Shown: positions 16,412 through 24,919 of the stretch, piece after piece | How the letters are laid out: each line of letters opens with the position of its first letter | Position numbering within the stretch: position 1 is the first letter of the stretch | DNA from: JAWODU01 sp046483125 | GTDB taxonomy: Bacteria > Verrucomicrobiota > Kiritimatiellia > UBA8416 > JAWODU01 | DNA: 31,812 nucleotides | Reading direction: 5' to 3' | NCBI GenBank assembly: GCA_046483125.1 | Contig: JAWODU010000061.1 | Location: 1 to 31,812, forward strand | Position numbers and translations under genes: made by a program | Notes under the pieces: generated by a model | Database searches by the model: none | What the model was told of the DNA's origin: nothing | What the model saw: the letters and a program-made list of their open reading frames with translations, nothing else

Positions 16412-17290
16412 TTATGACTTCTTTTCGTCTGCGGAGGCTACCGGCGCGAGTTCGCCGAAATAGAGATTCACAATGTTCTGAATCGATTCCAGCACTTGCG
16501 ATTCATCCGTGAGCGTCCAGCTCACGGCGCAGGAGCAGGCGTCCGCCACCGGAAGTCCCTGCTTTACAAGTCTTCCCACGTAGACGAGAAGACGCGAACT
16601 TACACCCTCTTCCAGTCCGAACCCCTTGAGTTCCCGTATCTTTGATCCCATCTCGGCGAGTTTCAAACTCTGCTCGGCTGAAAGACCGGATTCGGTTCTT
16701 ATGATTTCGGCTTCGACATCCACGGGCGGATTCTTAAACAGCACGCTTCCGAATCTCTGCTTTGTCGACTCCTTCAGGTCCTTGACCACGCTCTGGTAAC
16801 CCGGATTGTAACTCAGGACCATCATGAAATTCGGATCAGCCTGTATAACTTCACTTGTCTTGTCTATGTACAGAATCCTTCTGTCATCGGTCAGCGAATG
16901 AATAATCACCGTTGTATCCTTCCGCGCTTCCACGATTTCATCCAGATAACAGATCCCTCCGTGCCTCACCGCCAGGGTCAGGGGGCCGTCCTGCCAGACA
17001 GTCTGGTTGTCCTTGAAAAGAAAACGTCCTACCAGATCCGCGGCCGTCAGGTCCTCGTGGCATGACACGGTTATCAGAGGAAGGTCCATGTCTTGGGCCA
17101 TGTGTTCGATAAACCTGGTCTTGCCACAGCCCGTCGGTCCTTTGACCACAAGCGGAATCCTGCTCGCGAACGCGGCCTTGAACAGGGCCTCTTCATTTCC
17201 CTGGGGAATGTAATTGGGCTTGAATGAAAGCCTGAACTTGTCGATTACACTGCGGTCACCGGGTTCTTTCTGCTTCTGCCGGGTTTTCAC
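16412..17290 (-). CDS. MoxR/CbbQ-NorQ-type AAA+ ATPase
   Basis: A 292-residue AAA+ ATPase of the MoxR clade. Walker A is G51-PTGCGKT (K57) and Walker B is GGICYLDEI (D117, E118). The C-terminal ~80 residues (GVSSRLLVYVGRLVKQG...) correspond to the CbbQ C-terminal region. These proteins form hexameric rings that pull on a client through a VWA adaptor, here the gene that follows on the same strand. The start is GTG, preceded by AAAGGAAG at normal spacing. The length and motif order are typical of NorQ/CbbQ rather than of the longer RavA. Confidence 0.93.
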   Translation of the reverse strand: MKTRQKQKEPGDRSVIDKFRLSFKPNYIPQGNEEALFKAAFASRIPLVVKGPTGCGKTRFIEHMAQDMDLPLITVSCHEDLTAADLVGRFLFKDNQTVWQDGPLTLAVRHGGICYLDEIVEARKDTTVIIHSLTDDRRILYIDKTSEVIQADPNFMMVLSYNPGYQSVVKDLKESTKQRFGSVLFKNPPVDVEAEIIRTESGLSAEQSLKLAEMGSKIRELKGFGLEEGVSSRLLVYVGRLVKQGLPVADACSCAVSWTLTDESQVLESIQNIVNLYFGELAPVASADEKKS

Positions 17291-17418
17291 TTTTCGCTTC
17301 CTTTCGTATGGAGGAATGATCGGCCTGTCAGCGATGTGGAACCGCGGAGGTCGCCTCTTGTTACCAAGCGCGCAAATATATCAAAGAGCGGTTCAGCATG
17401 CAAGCGGGCCCCGGGAAC

Positions 17419-19371
17419 TCAGCGCCGCAAACCGCAATGGGCCAGGCCGGCAACCAATTCTTTGATGTGCGGAAATCCTTCAATATGCCCCAGGGCCCGT
17501 TTCATCATTTTCAATGCGGGAAATATGTACTTTTCGTATTCTTTAAGGCCTTCTTCAGCACTGAGGCGCCCGAACGCTCCCAGGGCCTGCGCGAGCCTCT
17601 GCACGGCGAAGTGCCAGAAAAAAGCTGTAATATGGCCGCCGTCCGGACACCTTCCCGCGTAATAGCGGAGAAACTTCTCCTGGTCGCGCGCCGGAAGCAT
17701 TACGTAGGGATCGCACAGGAGCGAGGCCAGGTCATAAGCCGCCGCTCCGAGCCGCATTCCCTGGAAATCGGTGAAATAGACACTCTTTCCCCTGAGAAAG
17801 ACGTTGCTTGACTGCATGTCCCGGTGAACAAGTACGCCGGGCGCACGCAAAAGCGTCGCGGCAAGTTGTTCCAGGTCCTTCAAGCCGGGCCCAATGCTTT
17901 TCGAACTCATACCCGCCAGCCCCTTCAAAAAGAAGGAGGCAAAAAGCTCACGCTCCCATTCGTACAGCGAGGCGGAGAACGGCGGCTCAAGTTCAACCCG
18001 GTCTTTCCGGATTACCCCGCGCGAGATCGTGTGCAGGCGCAGTAACTGTTCCAGCACGGCCCTGTATGTCCTTTCGCGCCTTGCGGAACTCATTGAAGCG
18101 TATTCTTCCTGGAGGCAGGCGTCGCCGAGATCCTCGACCACGCAGATATTTTCCCGGCGCATGTCCGCAAGCACTTCGGGCACGTTCAAACCCTTTTTTC
18201 CAAGGTAACGGGCGTGACCGGCATAGAGAACGTTCTCCCGGCGCTCCCTGCCGTACCGGACCATGATCACGCTTTCTTTTCCTCTCTTGAGCCTGGTGAA
18301 AACCCGGTCCGATCCCCGTGCCCCCACGGGAACGATAAGCGTCCGTGCGCAGGTCCACCCGATGCGTTTCAATACTTTTTTCACGGCCGCGCCGGGTTTA
18401 GTTCTGTCGCACCTGACAACGGCTCCTCCCGCCCGGGAAGAGACTTTCGCGTTTCTGCCCACAACCGCCCGCCGCAGTACTGCCCCGGCCGAAATCTCCG
18501 CAGAATCCCACAACACGCAGTTTTCGATCTTGGCTTTCCCGTGTACCTTGACGTCTTCACCTGTCGCCACGAATCCCCTGAGGGCAACTCCCCTCTTTTT
18601 CAAGAACCCGGCGCGTTTGAGCTGGCAGGGATCAAAAAGCCGGCCGCCCGGCTTTCCCTCCCGGTAAGCCTTCAGAACTTCTCCGTGGGCCCCGAGGTAG
18701 GTATCGACAGTCCCGAGATCGGCCCAGTACGAGTTTCTGACCGTGACTCCGCGGATTTCCCCGCCGCGCTTTATCTCACGCTCGTATGCGCGCACTACCG
18801 AGTACTGCCCGCCGGCCGGTATCATCTCCAGCACACGCGGTGAAACAAGCTGAACGCCGCAGAAGGTAAACGTCCCCCGCTCTCCCGCGCAGGCGGCGTG
18901 GAACGAGCGTACCTTTCCCTGATCGCATCTGACCGTGCGCGGGCCCCTTTCCGCGTTAAGCCACAATACAGCGGAGGCATCGCGCGCGCGGAACTCTCTC
19001 AGAAAAGGCCGCGGCGAAACGTCAAATGCTATGTCGCCGTTTACGACCCACACGGGGTCTCCGCCGATAAACCAGGCCAGTCTCTCAAGAGCGCCGCCGG
19101 TTCCCAGTATGTCCGGTTCAAATGACGCATGAACCCTTAAACCGGAACCGCCCGCGGCCCTGAGGTACCCCACAAGCGGCGAAGGGTTGTGATGGAGATT
19201 AACCGCCACTTCCTTCACTCCCCATTCCCTGAGAAGATTCAAAGTATGCCCGATCAGGGGCGTGCCCCAGAGCGGCATCACGGGTTTCGGTAGATCGTCC
19301 GACAGGGGACGAATCCGCCTTCCCAGGCCAGCGGCAAGTATCACAGCTTTTTTCGGTCCGGACCGTTTCAT
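17419..19371 (-). CDS. Fused sugar-1-phosphate nucleotidyltransferase / sugar kinase (MurU-AmgK-like)
   Basis: A 650-residue three-part protein. Residues ~8-240 are a nucleotidyltransferase: GLGRRIRPLS...PKP (15-30), LGTGGAL (89-95) and the metal aspartate in VNGD113. Residues ~250-325 look like a short left-handed beta-helix (IENCVLWDSAEISAGAVLRR). Residues ~335-640 are an APH-type kinase with H516-R-D518...N523 and T-D535-F-Q. AmgK phosphorylates the anomeric carbon of MurNAc/GlcNAc and MurU makes the UDP-sugar; these are normally separate adjacent genes. The fusion starts on the base after the NamZ-type muramidase stop (TGA-ATG), so the two are translationally linked, which is the main reason for assigning MurNAc as substrate. 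Another sugar-1-phosphate pathway is possible. Confidence 0.85.
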   Translation of the reverse strand: MKRSGPKKAVILAAGLGRRIRPLSDDLPKPVMPLWGTPLIGHTLNLLREWGVKEVAVNLHHNPSPLVGYLRAAGGSGLRVHASFEPDILGTGGALERLAWFIGGDPVWVVNGDIAFDVSPRPFLREFRARDASAVLWLNAERGPRTVRCDQGKVRSFHAACAGERGTFTFCGVQLVSPRVLEMIPAGGQYSVVRAYEREIKRGGEIRGVTVRNSYWADLGTVDTYLGAHGEVLKAYREGKPGGRLFDPCQLKRAGFLKKRGVALRGFVATGEDVKVHGKAKIENCVLWDSAEISAGAVLRRAVVGRNAKVSSRAGGAVVRCDRTKPGAAVKKVLKRIGWTCARTLIVPVGARGSDRVFTRLKRGKESVIMVRYGRERRENVLYAGHARYLGKKGLNVPEVLADMRRENICVVEDLGDACLQEEYASMSSARRERTYRAVLEQLLRLHTISRGVIRKDRVELEPPFSASLYEWERELFASFFLKGLAGMSSKSIGPGLKDLEQLAATLLRAPGVLVHRDMQSSNVFLRGKSVYFTDFQGMRLGAAAYDLASLLCDPYVMLPARDQEKFLRYYAGRCPDGGHITAFFWHFAVQRLAQALGAFGRLSAEEGLKEYEKYIFPALKMMKRALGHIEGFPHIKELVAGLAHCGLRR

Positions 19372-20517
19372 TCAGTAAAGCAGATACTTTCTTCTTTCCC
19401 GTTTAAAACGCATGACATCCTTTCGCCAGAGTGAAGCCGTTGTCCGGGGGTCGTCACCGTTTTCCAGCCCGGCGCGGACAGACGCGGTACCGCAAAGACG
19501 GTCGAAAAATTCTCTGTTGCCGTCCTGCCAGACCCGTTCGACACCGTACAGCTTCTGAGCGCAGTATATTAAGGCAACCGCCGTGCCGACGGGTCTGAAC
19601 CGGGACCGGGACGTTACCTCGAGGTGAACGCCGTTGACTTCCCCGCCGGTACTGCCGGAGGCGTAAGAACACGGGGTAAACCGAACGCCGGCAAGACCCA
19701 GGCCCGACAACTCTTCCGCGAGCCGGTTTCCGTCGGCCCAGGGCGCGGCGAAAACGGCAAACTGACGGTCAGTCCCGGCCCCGTAGTCCATCGAGGGCAA
19801 CGCCTCGCAGAACACCGTGGCCGGATAACAGAGGGCCGACTCATGAGACTTGATACCCGGAGACGGCCGCTCCCATTGGGCCGTGTCTTCGCGCAGTTTA
19901 CTATTCCGGCTGTAACCGCGCATCGCGGCCACTCTAAGGGAAATTCCCGGTTTCAACGTCCCAGCATACCACAAGGCCGTTTCACCGGGCGTCATGCCGT
20001 AGCAGAAAGGAGTATCGGCCAGTGAGACAAAACTGCGGAACTCCTCTTCGGTAACGGGCCCGTCAACCACGCGCGGCAGGGGTACCGGCCTGTCCGCGAC
20101 AACAAACTCCACCGAAGCCGAAGCCGCGGCTTCCAGCATGTAAAGCAGGCTGGAAACGTAGGTGTAACAGCGCGTCCCCAGGTCCCGGAGGTCACAAACC
20201 ACCGCGTCCAGTCCTTCCATCATTTCGGGATCCGGCTTTTTTGATTCCCCGTAAAGCGAATAGACGGGAATGTTCCAGTCCGGATGCGTGTAATGCTTCT
20301 GCGGCTCGCCGGCGGCGGCCCCGCCCTCGAAACCGTGCTCGGGGGCGAAGAGACATTTCACGCACACGCCGTCCGCTTTCAGCAGGCGCTCGACCGTGGT
20401 AACTCCCCGGGAATCCACAGCGGCCCTGTGAGTCAGAACACCGATGCTTCTGCCTTCAAGCCATGCGGTGTGACGCTCAAGAAGCGTTTGTATGCCGGGA
20501 CTGAAAGAACTGTTCAC
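19372..20517 (-). CDS. namZ: NamZ-family exo-beta-N-acetylmuramidase (DUF1343, GH171)
   Basis: A 381-residue DUF1343 protein, the family of NamZ, which releases MurNAc from the non-reducing end of peptidoglycan fragments. Recognisable blocks: LFAPEHGFEG (57-66), DLRDLGTRCYTY (109-120), DRP (142-144), YGMTPGE (173-179), and later RPSPGI and a CYPATVFCEAL segment. The start is GTG with GAGG 8 bases upstream. Many family members are exported, but this one begins with ordinary soluble sequence and no signal peptide, so it would act on cytoplasmic muropeptides. Its stop abuts the ATG of the nucleotidyltransferase-kinase fusion. It is divergent from aconitase, with about 120 bases between them. Confidence 0.88.
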   Translation of the reverse strand: MNSSFSPGIQTLLERHTAWLEGRSIGVLTHRAAVDSRGVTTVERLLKADGVCVKCLFAPEHGFEGGAAAGEPQKHYTHPDWNIPVYSLYGESKKPDPEMMEGLDAVVCDLRDLGTRCYTYVSSLLYMLEAAASASVEFVVADRPVPLPRVVDGPVTEEEFRSFVSLADTPFCYGMTPGETALWYAGTLKPGISLRVAAMRGYSRNSKLREDTAQWERPSPGIKSHESALCYPATVFCEALPSMDYGAGTDRQFAVFAAPWADGNRLAEELSGLGLAGVRFTPCSYASGSTGGEVNGVHLEVTSRSRFRPVGTAVALIYCAQKLYGVERVWQDGNREFFDRLCGTASVRAGLENGDDPRTTASLWRKDVMRFKRERRKYLLY

Positions 20518-20637
20518 TCTTCTACCTCGCCCTGCTCAATACTATCCGTAAACATAATGCCACAAAAACAGAAAAGATTCAAAGGGCCTGTTCCGCCTTC
20601 CCTTGACAACAGGCAGTTGCATCTTACAATGCGGGAA

Positions 20638-22581
20638 ATGAAACATAGTATCGTCCACAAGCTGATAGCCTCCCACCTCGTCGGCGGAGAACTCGAGCCC
20701 GGGGATGAAATCTCCATCCATATTGACCAGACCCTTACACAGGACGCCACCGGAACCATAGCTTACCTGCAATACGAAGCAATGGGCGGCGGGTCGGTCA
20801 AAACAGACCTTTCCGTGAGCTACGTGGACCACAACACGATCCAGGCCGGTTTCGAAAACGCCGACGACCACAGGTATCTCAGAAGCATAGCCGAAAAATT
20901 CGGAATATACTTTTCACGGGCGGGCAACGGAATATGCCACCAGGTACATCTTGAAAGATTTTCCCGGCCCGGGGCAACCCTCCTGGGCTCGGATTCCCAT
21001 ACCCCGACGGCGGGCGGCGCGGGAATGTTCGCGATAGGCGCCGGCGGGCTGGACGTGGCACTGGCAATGGCCGGCAAACCCTTTACCCTTACCTGCCCCG
21101 CTGTGACTCTTGTAAAGCTGAAGAAGCGTCTCCAGCCGTGGGTTACGGCAAAAGACGTCATTCTGTGGTTACTGCGTGAGCTTACATCCAAGGGCAATGT
21201 CGGTACCGCCGTAGAGTATGGAGGAAGCGGCGTAAAGAATCTCTCCGTGCCCGAACGCGCCACGATGACAAACATGGGGGCAGAGCTGGGAGTCACCACT
21301 TCCGTCTTCCCTTCCGACAGGGTAACCGAAAGATTTCTCAAGGCCCAGGCGCGACAGGAGTATTACACACCGCTGTCTGCGGATCCGGGATGCGGTTATG
21401 ACCGCGTACTGAACCTGGACCTTTCCGCCGTTGAACCGCTGGTTGCGGCTCCCCATAACCCGGACAACGTCCGCACGGCGGCTGAAATGAAGGGCACGGC
21501 GGTCGACCAGGTCTGCATCGGGTCGTGCACCAACTCCTCGTACAAGGACCTGATGAGAGCGGCCAGGATGCTGGAAGGCAGAAAAATCGCCGGCAGGGTA
21601 AGCCTCGTACTCGCGCCGGGATCCAGGCAGGTTCTCGACATGATAGCGCACAACGGCGCCCTTGAAACCATAATTGCCGCCGGGGCGCGTGTTGCCGAAC
21701 CGGCCTGCGGATTCTGCATAGGAAATTCCCAGGCGCCGCACAACGAAGCGGTTTCCGTCCGGACATCAAACAGGAACTTTCTCGGTCGAAGCGGCACCAG
21801 GAGCGCCAACGTGTACCTGGCGTCGGTTGAAACGGCGGTTGCCGCCGCCATCGCGGGAGAATTCATCGATCCGCGGAGTTTCGGCCCCGACGCCTGCCCC
21901 GCAGTACGGGAGCCCGCTAGTTTTGCCGTCGACGACTCGATGATTGTCCCGCCTCTTCCCGAAAAAGACAGGAACACAATCACCATTCAGCGAGGTCCCA
22001 ATATCGGCGATCCGCCGCGGAATGAAAAACTTCCGGATTCGCTGAAGGGCAGTGTCCAGATAAAAGTCGGCGACAAGATAACAACGGACCACATCATGCC
22101 GGCCGGCCGCCTGCTGAAGTACCGTTCCAACATCAAAAAATATTCCCGGTACGTTTTCAGCCCCGTGGACGAAACATTCTCGAAAAGGTGCGCTGAAGCG
22201 AAAGAACATGGCCTGGCCAGCTTCATAACGGCCGGAGAGTCCTACGGCCAGGGCTCAAGCCGCGAACACGCCGCGCTGTGCCCCATGTATCTGGGTGTCA
22301 AGGCCGTGATAGCCAGGAGCTACGAACGAATCCATTCCGACAACCTGCTTAACTTCGGAATTCTTCCGCTTATATTTAAAAATCCCGGGGACTATGAAAA
22401 AATAGACCAGGGCGACGAAATCACTTTAGAAAACCTGCGCGAAAGCGTGAACTCCGGCCGGTTCACTTTGAACAACGCGACCAAAGGAATCACAATCCCT
22501 CTGGAGTGCCCGCTCAGTGACAGGAGAAAGGCCATGGTGCTGGCCGGAGGAGCCCTGAACCTCATAAGTGAGGAACAATAA
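20638..22581 (+). CDS. acn: Aconitate hydratase (Aquifex-type AcnA family)
   Basis: A 647-residue [4Fe-4S] enzyme interconverting citrate and isocitrate in the TCA cycle. The cluster ligands are C297 (IGSCTNSS), C357 and C360 (ACGFCIGN). The N-terminal DQTLTQDATG and SDSHTPTAGG motifs and the C-terminal swivel domain (TTDHIMPAGRLLKYRSN, GQGSSREHA) are present. The length fits the shorter single-chain group rather than ~890-residue AcnA. The frame is open back to 20284, antisense to the muramidase. MKHSIVHKLI at 20638 aligns with family starts; 20557 and 20629 are alternatives and none has a strong Shine-Dalgarno. Confidence 0.93.
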   Translation: MKHSIVHKLIASHLVGGELEPGDEISIHIDQTLTQDATGTIAYLQYEAMGGGSVKTDLSVSYVDHNTIQAGFENADDHRYLRSIAEKFGIYFSRAGNGICHQVHLERFSRPGATLLGSDSHTPTAGGAGMFAIGAGGLDVALAMAGKPFTLTCPAVTLVKLKKRLQPWVTAKDVILWLLRELTSKGNVGTAVEYGGSGVKNLSVPERATMTNMGAELGVTTSVFPSDRVTERFLKAQARQEYYTPLSADPGCGYDRVLNLDLSAVEPLVAAPHNPDNVRTAAEMKGTAVDQVCIGSCTNSSYKDLMRAARMLEGRKIAGRVSLVLAPGSRQVLDMIAHNGALETIIAAGARVAEPACGFCIGNSQAPHNEAVSVRTSNRNFLGRSGTRSANVYLASVETAVAAAIAGEFIDPRSFGPDACPAVREPASFAVDDSMIVPPLPEKDRNTITIQRGPNIGDPPRNEKLPDSLKGSVQIKVGDKITTDHIMPAGRLLKYRSNIKKYSRYVFSPVDETFSKRCAEAKEHGLASFITAGESYGQGSSREHAALCPMYLGVKAVIARSYERIHSDNLLNFGILPLIFKNPGDYEKIDQGDEITLENLRESVNSGRFTLNNATKGITIPLECPLSDRRKAMVLAGGALNLISEEQ

Positions 22582-22614
22582 CCTCCTCCCTTTTCGCGAA
22601 CAAGGAGGGCCGCG

Positions 22615-23385
22615 TCACAGGGAATTCTTGATAAGCCTGGCGGCGCGCAGACCCGAAAGGAACATCCCGCCGAAGATGGGCCCCATCCGGGCGGAGCCGA
22701 AGACCGCGTTGGCCGCCATGCCCGCGACGAAAAGGCCGGGGTAGACTTCGCGCGTATTTTCAACGGTGGCTTTTTCTCCCACCTCCGCCCACATCGGCTT
22801 CTCCCCTGCCACGCCCCCGGAAGGAGTATTGAGACGGATCCCCGCCTTGGAGGCCACCCTGGCGGTGAGCTTCGCGTTGTGACCCGTGGCGTCAAGAACC
22901 GCTTTGGAGGTAATTACGAGAGGATCCACGTGCATGCCCTGCCGGTTTACGGGCGACCAGTTGATGACCACGCCGGCCACTCTGTCTTGCTTGTAAACAA
23001 CGTCTTCCACCACGATGGAGTTGAAAATCCTGGCCCCCAGTTTCATCGCGCGGTATATGAGCGCCGAGGCGGTCTCAACGGAATCGGCCCGGAGAAGTCC
23101 GCCTTCGGCCTTGCTGTAGCGAATGCCGCAGTTCTCCAGGAAACCCGCGATGTCCCCGGGAACAACTATTTCGTTGTTCAGCATCGCTCCTCCCCATATT
23201 CCGCCGCCCGGAGCGAGCTTTTCTTCGAATACAGCCACCTTGTGTCCCGACGATGCGAGTTCCTGCGCGCATATAAGGCCCGAAGGCCCCGCGCCGACTA
23301 TTGCGGCGTCCAGGCTCATGCAGTCCTGGAGCTTATTCGCGAAAGCGGAAACTATTGTTCTGGATATCAGTTCTTCCATTGTCAT
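22615..23385 (-). CDS. thi4: Thi4 thiazole synthase, histidine (sulfide-dependent) type
   Basis: A 256-residue FAD/NAD-fold enzyme making the ADP-thiazole precursor of thiamine from NAD, glycine and sulfur. The dinucleotide motif is G31-AGPSG, with FEEKLAPGGGIWGG after it and GSARMGPIFGGMFLSG near the end. The position of the sacrificial cysteine of yeast Thi4 is H152 in GMHVDP, as in methanogen enzymes that use free sulfide and turn over many times. That points to an anaerobic, sulfide-rich setting. The ATG overlaps the stop of the upstream pilin-like frame (ATGA), suggesting coupling; AGAGG would also suit the ATG two codons later. No TPP riboswitch is visible upstream. Confidence 0.93.
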   Translation of the reverse strand: MTMEELISRTIVSAFANKLQDCMSLDAAIVGAGPSGLICAQELASSGHKVAVFEEKLAPGGGIWGGAMLNNEIVVPGDIAGFLENCGIRYSKAEGGLLRADSVETASALIYRAMKLGARIFNSIVVEDVVYKQDRVAGVVINWSPVNRQGMHVDPLVITSKAVLDATGHNAKLTARVASKAGIRLNTPSGGVAGEKPMWAEVGEKATVENTREVYPGLFVAGMAANAVFGSARMGPIFGGMFLSGLRAARLIKNSL

Positions 23386-23882
23386 GGACCTCTGCCGGAC
23401 GGCAGTCTGTGTCTCTCGTCATGTCTGCATTCCGGCGCCTCTCCGACGGGATTGACCCTGTACGAAGTCTCAAAAGAATGCCCGGGGTCTTCAGGGCAGA
23501 AACACGATCCTACACGTACGCCGTTCTCATTGCAGAAACTCTTGAATTCTTCCATGGGTATTTCTTCACCCCATTCCGCGTTCTTATCAAGAGCCCACAT
23601 TTCTTTCGCGGCGTGAATCTGCCTTAGGCTGTTGATACAGGCGTTCTGCTATGCGGTTCCACGGGCCTTTACAAAGGAAGGTATAGCTATAGCCGCCAGC
23701 AGGCCGACGATGGCCACAATAACCAATACCGCCACACCGGCCACCGCGCATCCCACTGCCCAGCCTACCCCCTTGCTTTTTTTCGGAACCGGCGGCGGCT
23801 TTACGGGATAACCGCACCCCGGACAGACCGGCGCAGATTCGGAGAGTTCTCTGCCGCATTCGGGACACTTGATCATAGCCAT
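23382..23882 (-). pseudogene. Zinc-ribbon / pilin-like protein interrupted by in-frame amber codon
   Basis: From ATG 23882 (AGGAGG 9 bases upstream) the protein starts with a zinc ribbon, CPECG...CPGCG. A proline-rich linker and one hydrophobic span containing the pilin-like GLLAAIAIPSFVKAR follow. A TAG at 23651-23649 interrupts it, and the same frame continues without shift as QNACINSLRQIHAAKE and so on for about 88 residues with five more cysteines, ending at 23382. Related type II/pilin-like proteins read through this point as ARETSQ(Q/K)NACINNLRQI, so the TAG replaces a residue that is often Gln (CAG to TAG is one base). Both halves keep their character, suggesting a recent nonsense change or suppression. 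The stop overlaps the thi4 ATG. Confidence 0.8.
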
Positions 23883-24065
23883 GGCCTCAATCCTCCTGCA
23901 AAAGACTCGAATAGACCCCAGCTTCCGCATCATCCCAGCCGCGGCCGCAGTTTGCAAGCCGGAATAGTAGAGACTGCATCCGCAAGAACAAAAAAGTCTG
24001 GCCTCGAAAAGAGTTTTCGGCTAGGATTCCTGATCGTTGGTGTCAACAATAAAGGAGATCTGCTT

Positions 24066-24905
24066 ATGAAACGTCTTATGCCCATAGCTCTTCTCTCGAC
24101 GGCGGCCGTAATACTCACGACCGGGTGCGCCTCGGTGCCTTACCGCTACGGAAAGAACATCGAAACACCCAACATGTATCGACTGCCTCCCGGCGAGCCG
24201 CAGTTCGAGCGCGGCCGTCCTCACGCTTTTCTCGACGCTTCGGACTGGATATGGCCCGGGAGCCTTCTGGGCAAACTCCTGCTCTGGGACATAAGGGTGG
24301 ATTGCCACGAAGTGTCCCCGCACACCGAAGCCGCACTTCGCGAATACCTTGAAAAAAACGACATCAAGAGCGTGAAGGTGCGTATCAACCAGTATACTCC
24401 ACGCGGCGAATGGCACCGGACCATGAGAAATACCGGGATGCGCTGCGGATGGCGATACACGCTGGGGTTCATGTCATGGCTGGGATACACGATATATCCG
24501 GGCAGATTTTTCGGAGGTGATAATTACAACCCCTACTCCAACACCATAAATATCTATTCCGATATTCCGGAAGTCGCGCTCCACGAGGGCGGCCACGCCA
24601 AGGACTTCGCGGACTGTACCTGGAAAGGGGGATACGCCGCGCTGTATGCGTACGTGCCTTTCGCGAACCTGTATCACGAAGCCAAAGCTACCGGTGACGC
24701 CATCGGCTACCTTATAGCGGAAGGCAAGGCCCAGAGCCGGGACGAGGCTTACCGCATACTTTATCCGGCCTACGGCACATATGTGGGAGGAGATATCGCG
24801 GAATGGCTGCCCCCGCCCTACTCTCAGATCGGTTCAGCGGCGGGAGCCGTAGTCGGACATATCGTTGGCCGCATTAAAGCGGCAAACGCGCCGCCTTTTG
24901 AATAG
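24066..24905 (+). CDS. Lipoprotein with HEXXH metallopeptidase-like site
   Basis: A 279-residue predicted lipoprotein. The signal peptide MKRLMPIALLSTAAVILTTGC ends in a lipobox with C21. The core holds H173-E-G-G-H177 followed by YHE205AKATGD, an arrangement that would provide a third zinc ligand as in zincins. Apart from this I do not recognise the family. A strong AAAGGAG lies 7 bases before the ATG. A frame open back to 23952 has no ribosome site and would bury the signal peptide. It is convergent with the sigma-factor gene, with 14 bases between stops. Probably anchored in the outer or inner membrane facing the periplasm. Confidence 0.82.
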   Translation: MKRLMPIALLSTAAVILTTGCASVPYRYGKNIETPNMYRLPPGEPQFERGRPHAFLDASDWIWPGSLLGKLLLWDIRVDCHEVSPHTEAALREYLEKNDIKSVKVRINQYTPRGEWHRTMRNTGMRCGWRYTLGFMSWLGYTIYPGRFFGGDNYNPYSNTINIYSDIPEVALHEGGHAKDFADCTWKGGYAALYAYVPFANLYHEAKATGDAIGYLIAEGKAQSRDEAYRILYPAYGTYVGGDIAEWLPPPYSQIGSAAGAVVGHIVGRIKAANAPPFE

Positions 24906-24919
24906 GTAACGCGAAAGGT

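Noticed and set aside
20284..20637. N-terminal extension of the aconitase frame
   Set aside because: Mostly antisense to the muramidase gene; family proteins begin at the MKHSIV-like segment.
22582..22614. Possible terminator between aconitase and thi4
   Set aside because: CCTCC and GGAGG can pair, but the stem is only about five bases and there is no clear T-run.
23649..23651. Genome-wide reassignment of TAG as a sense codon
   Set aside because: Several genes in the window end properly at TAG (14047, 24905, 27457) with family-length products, so TAG acts as a normal stop here.
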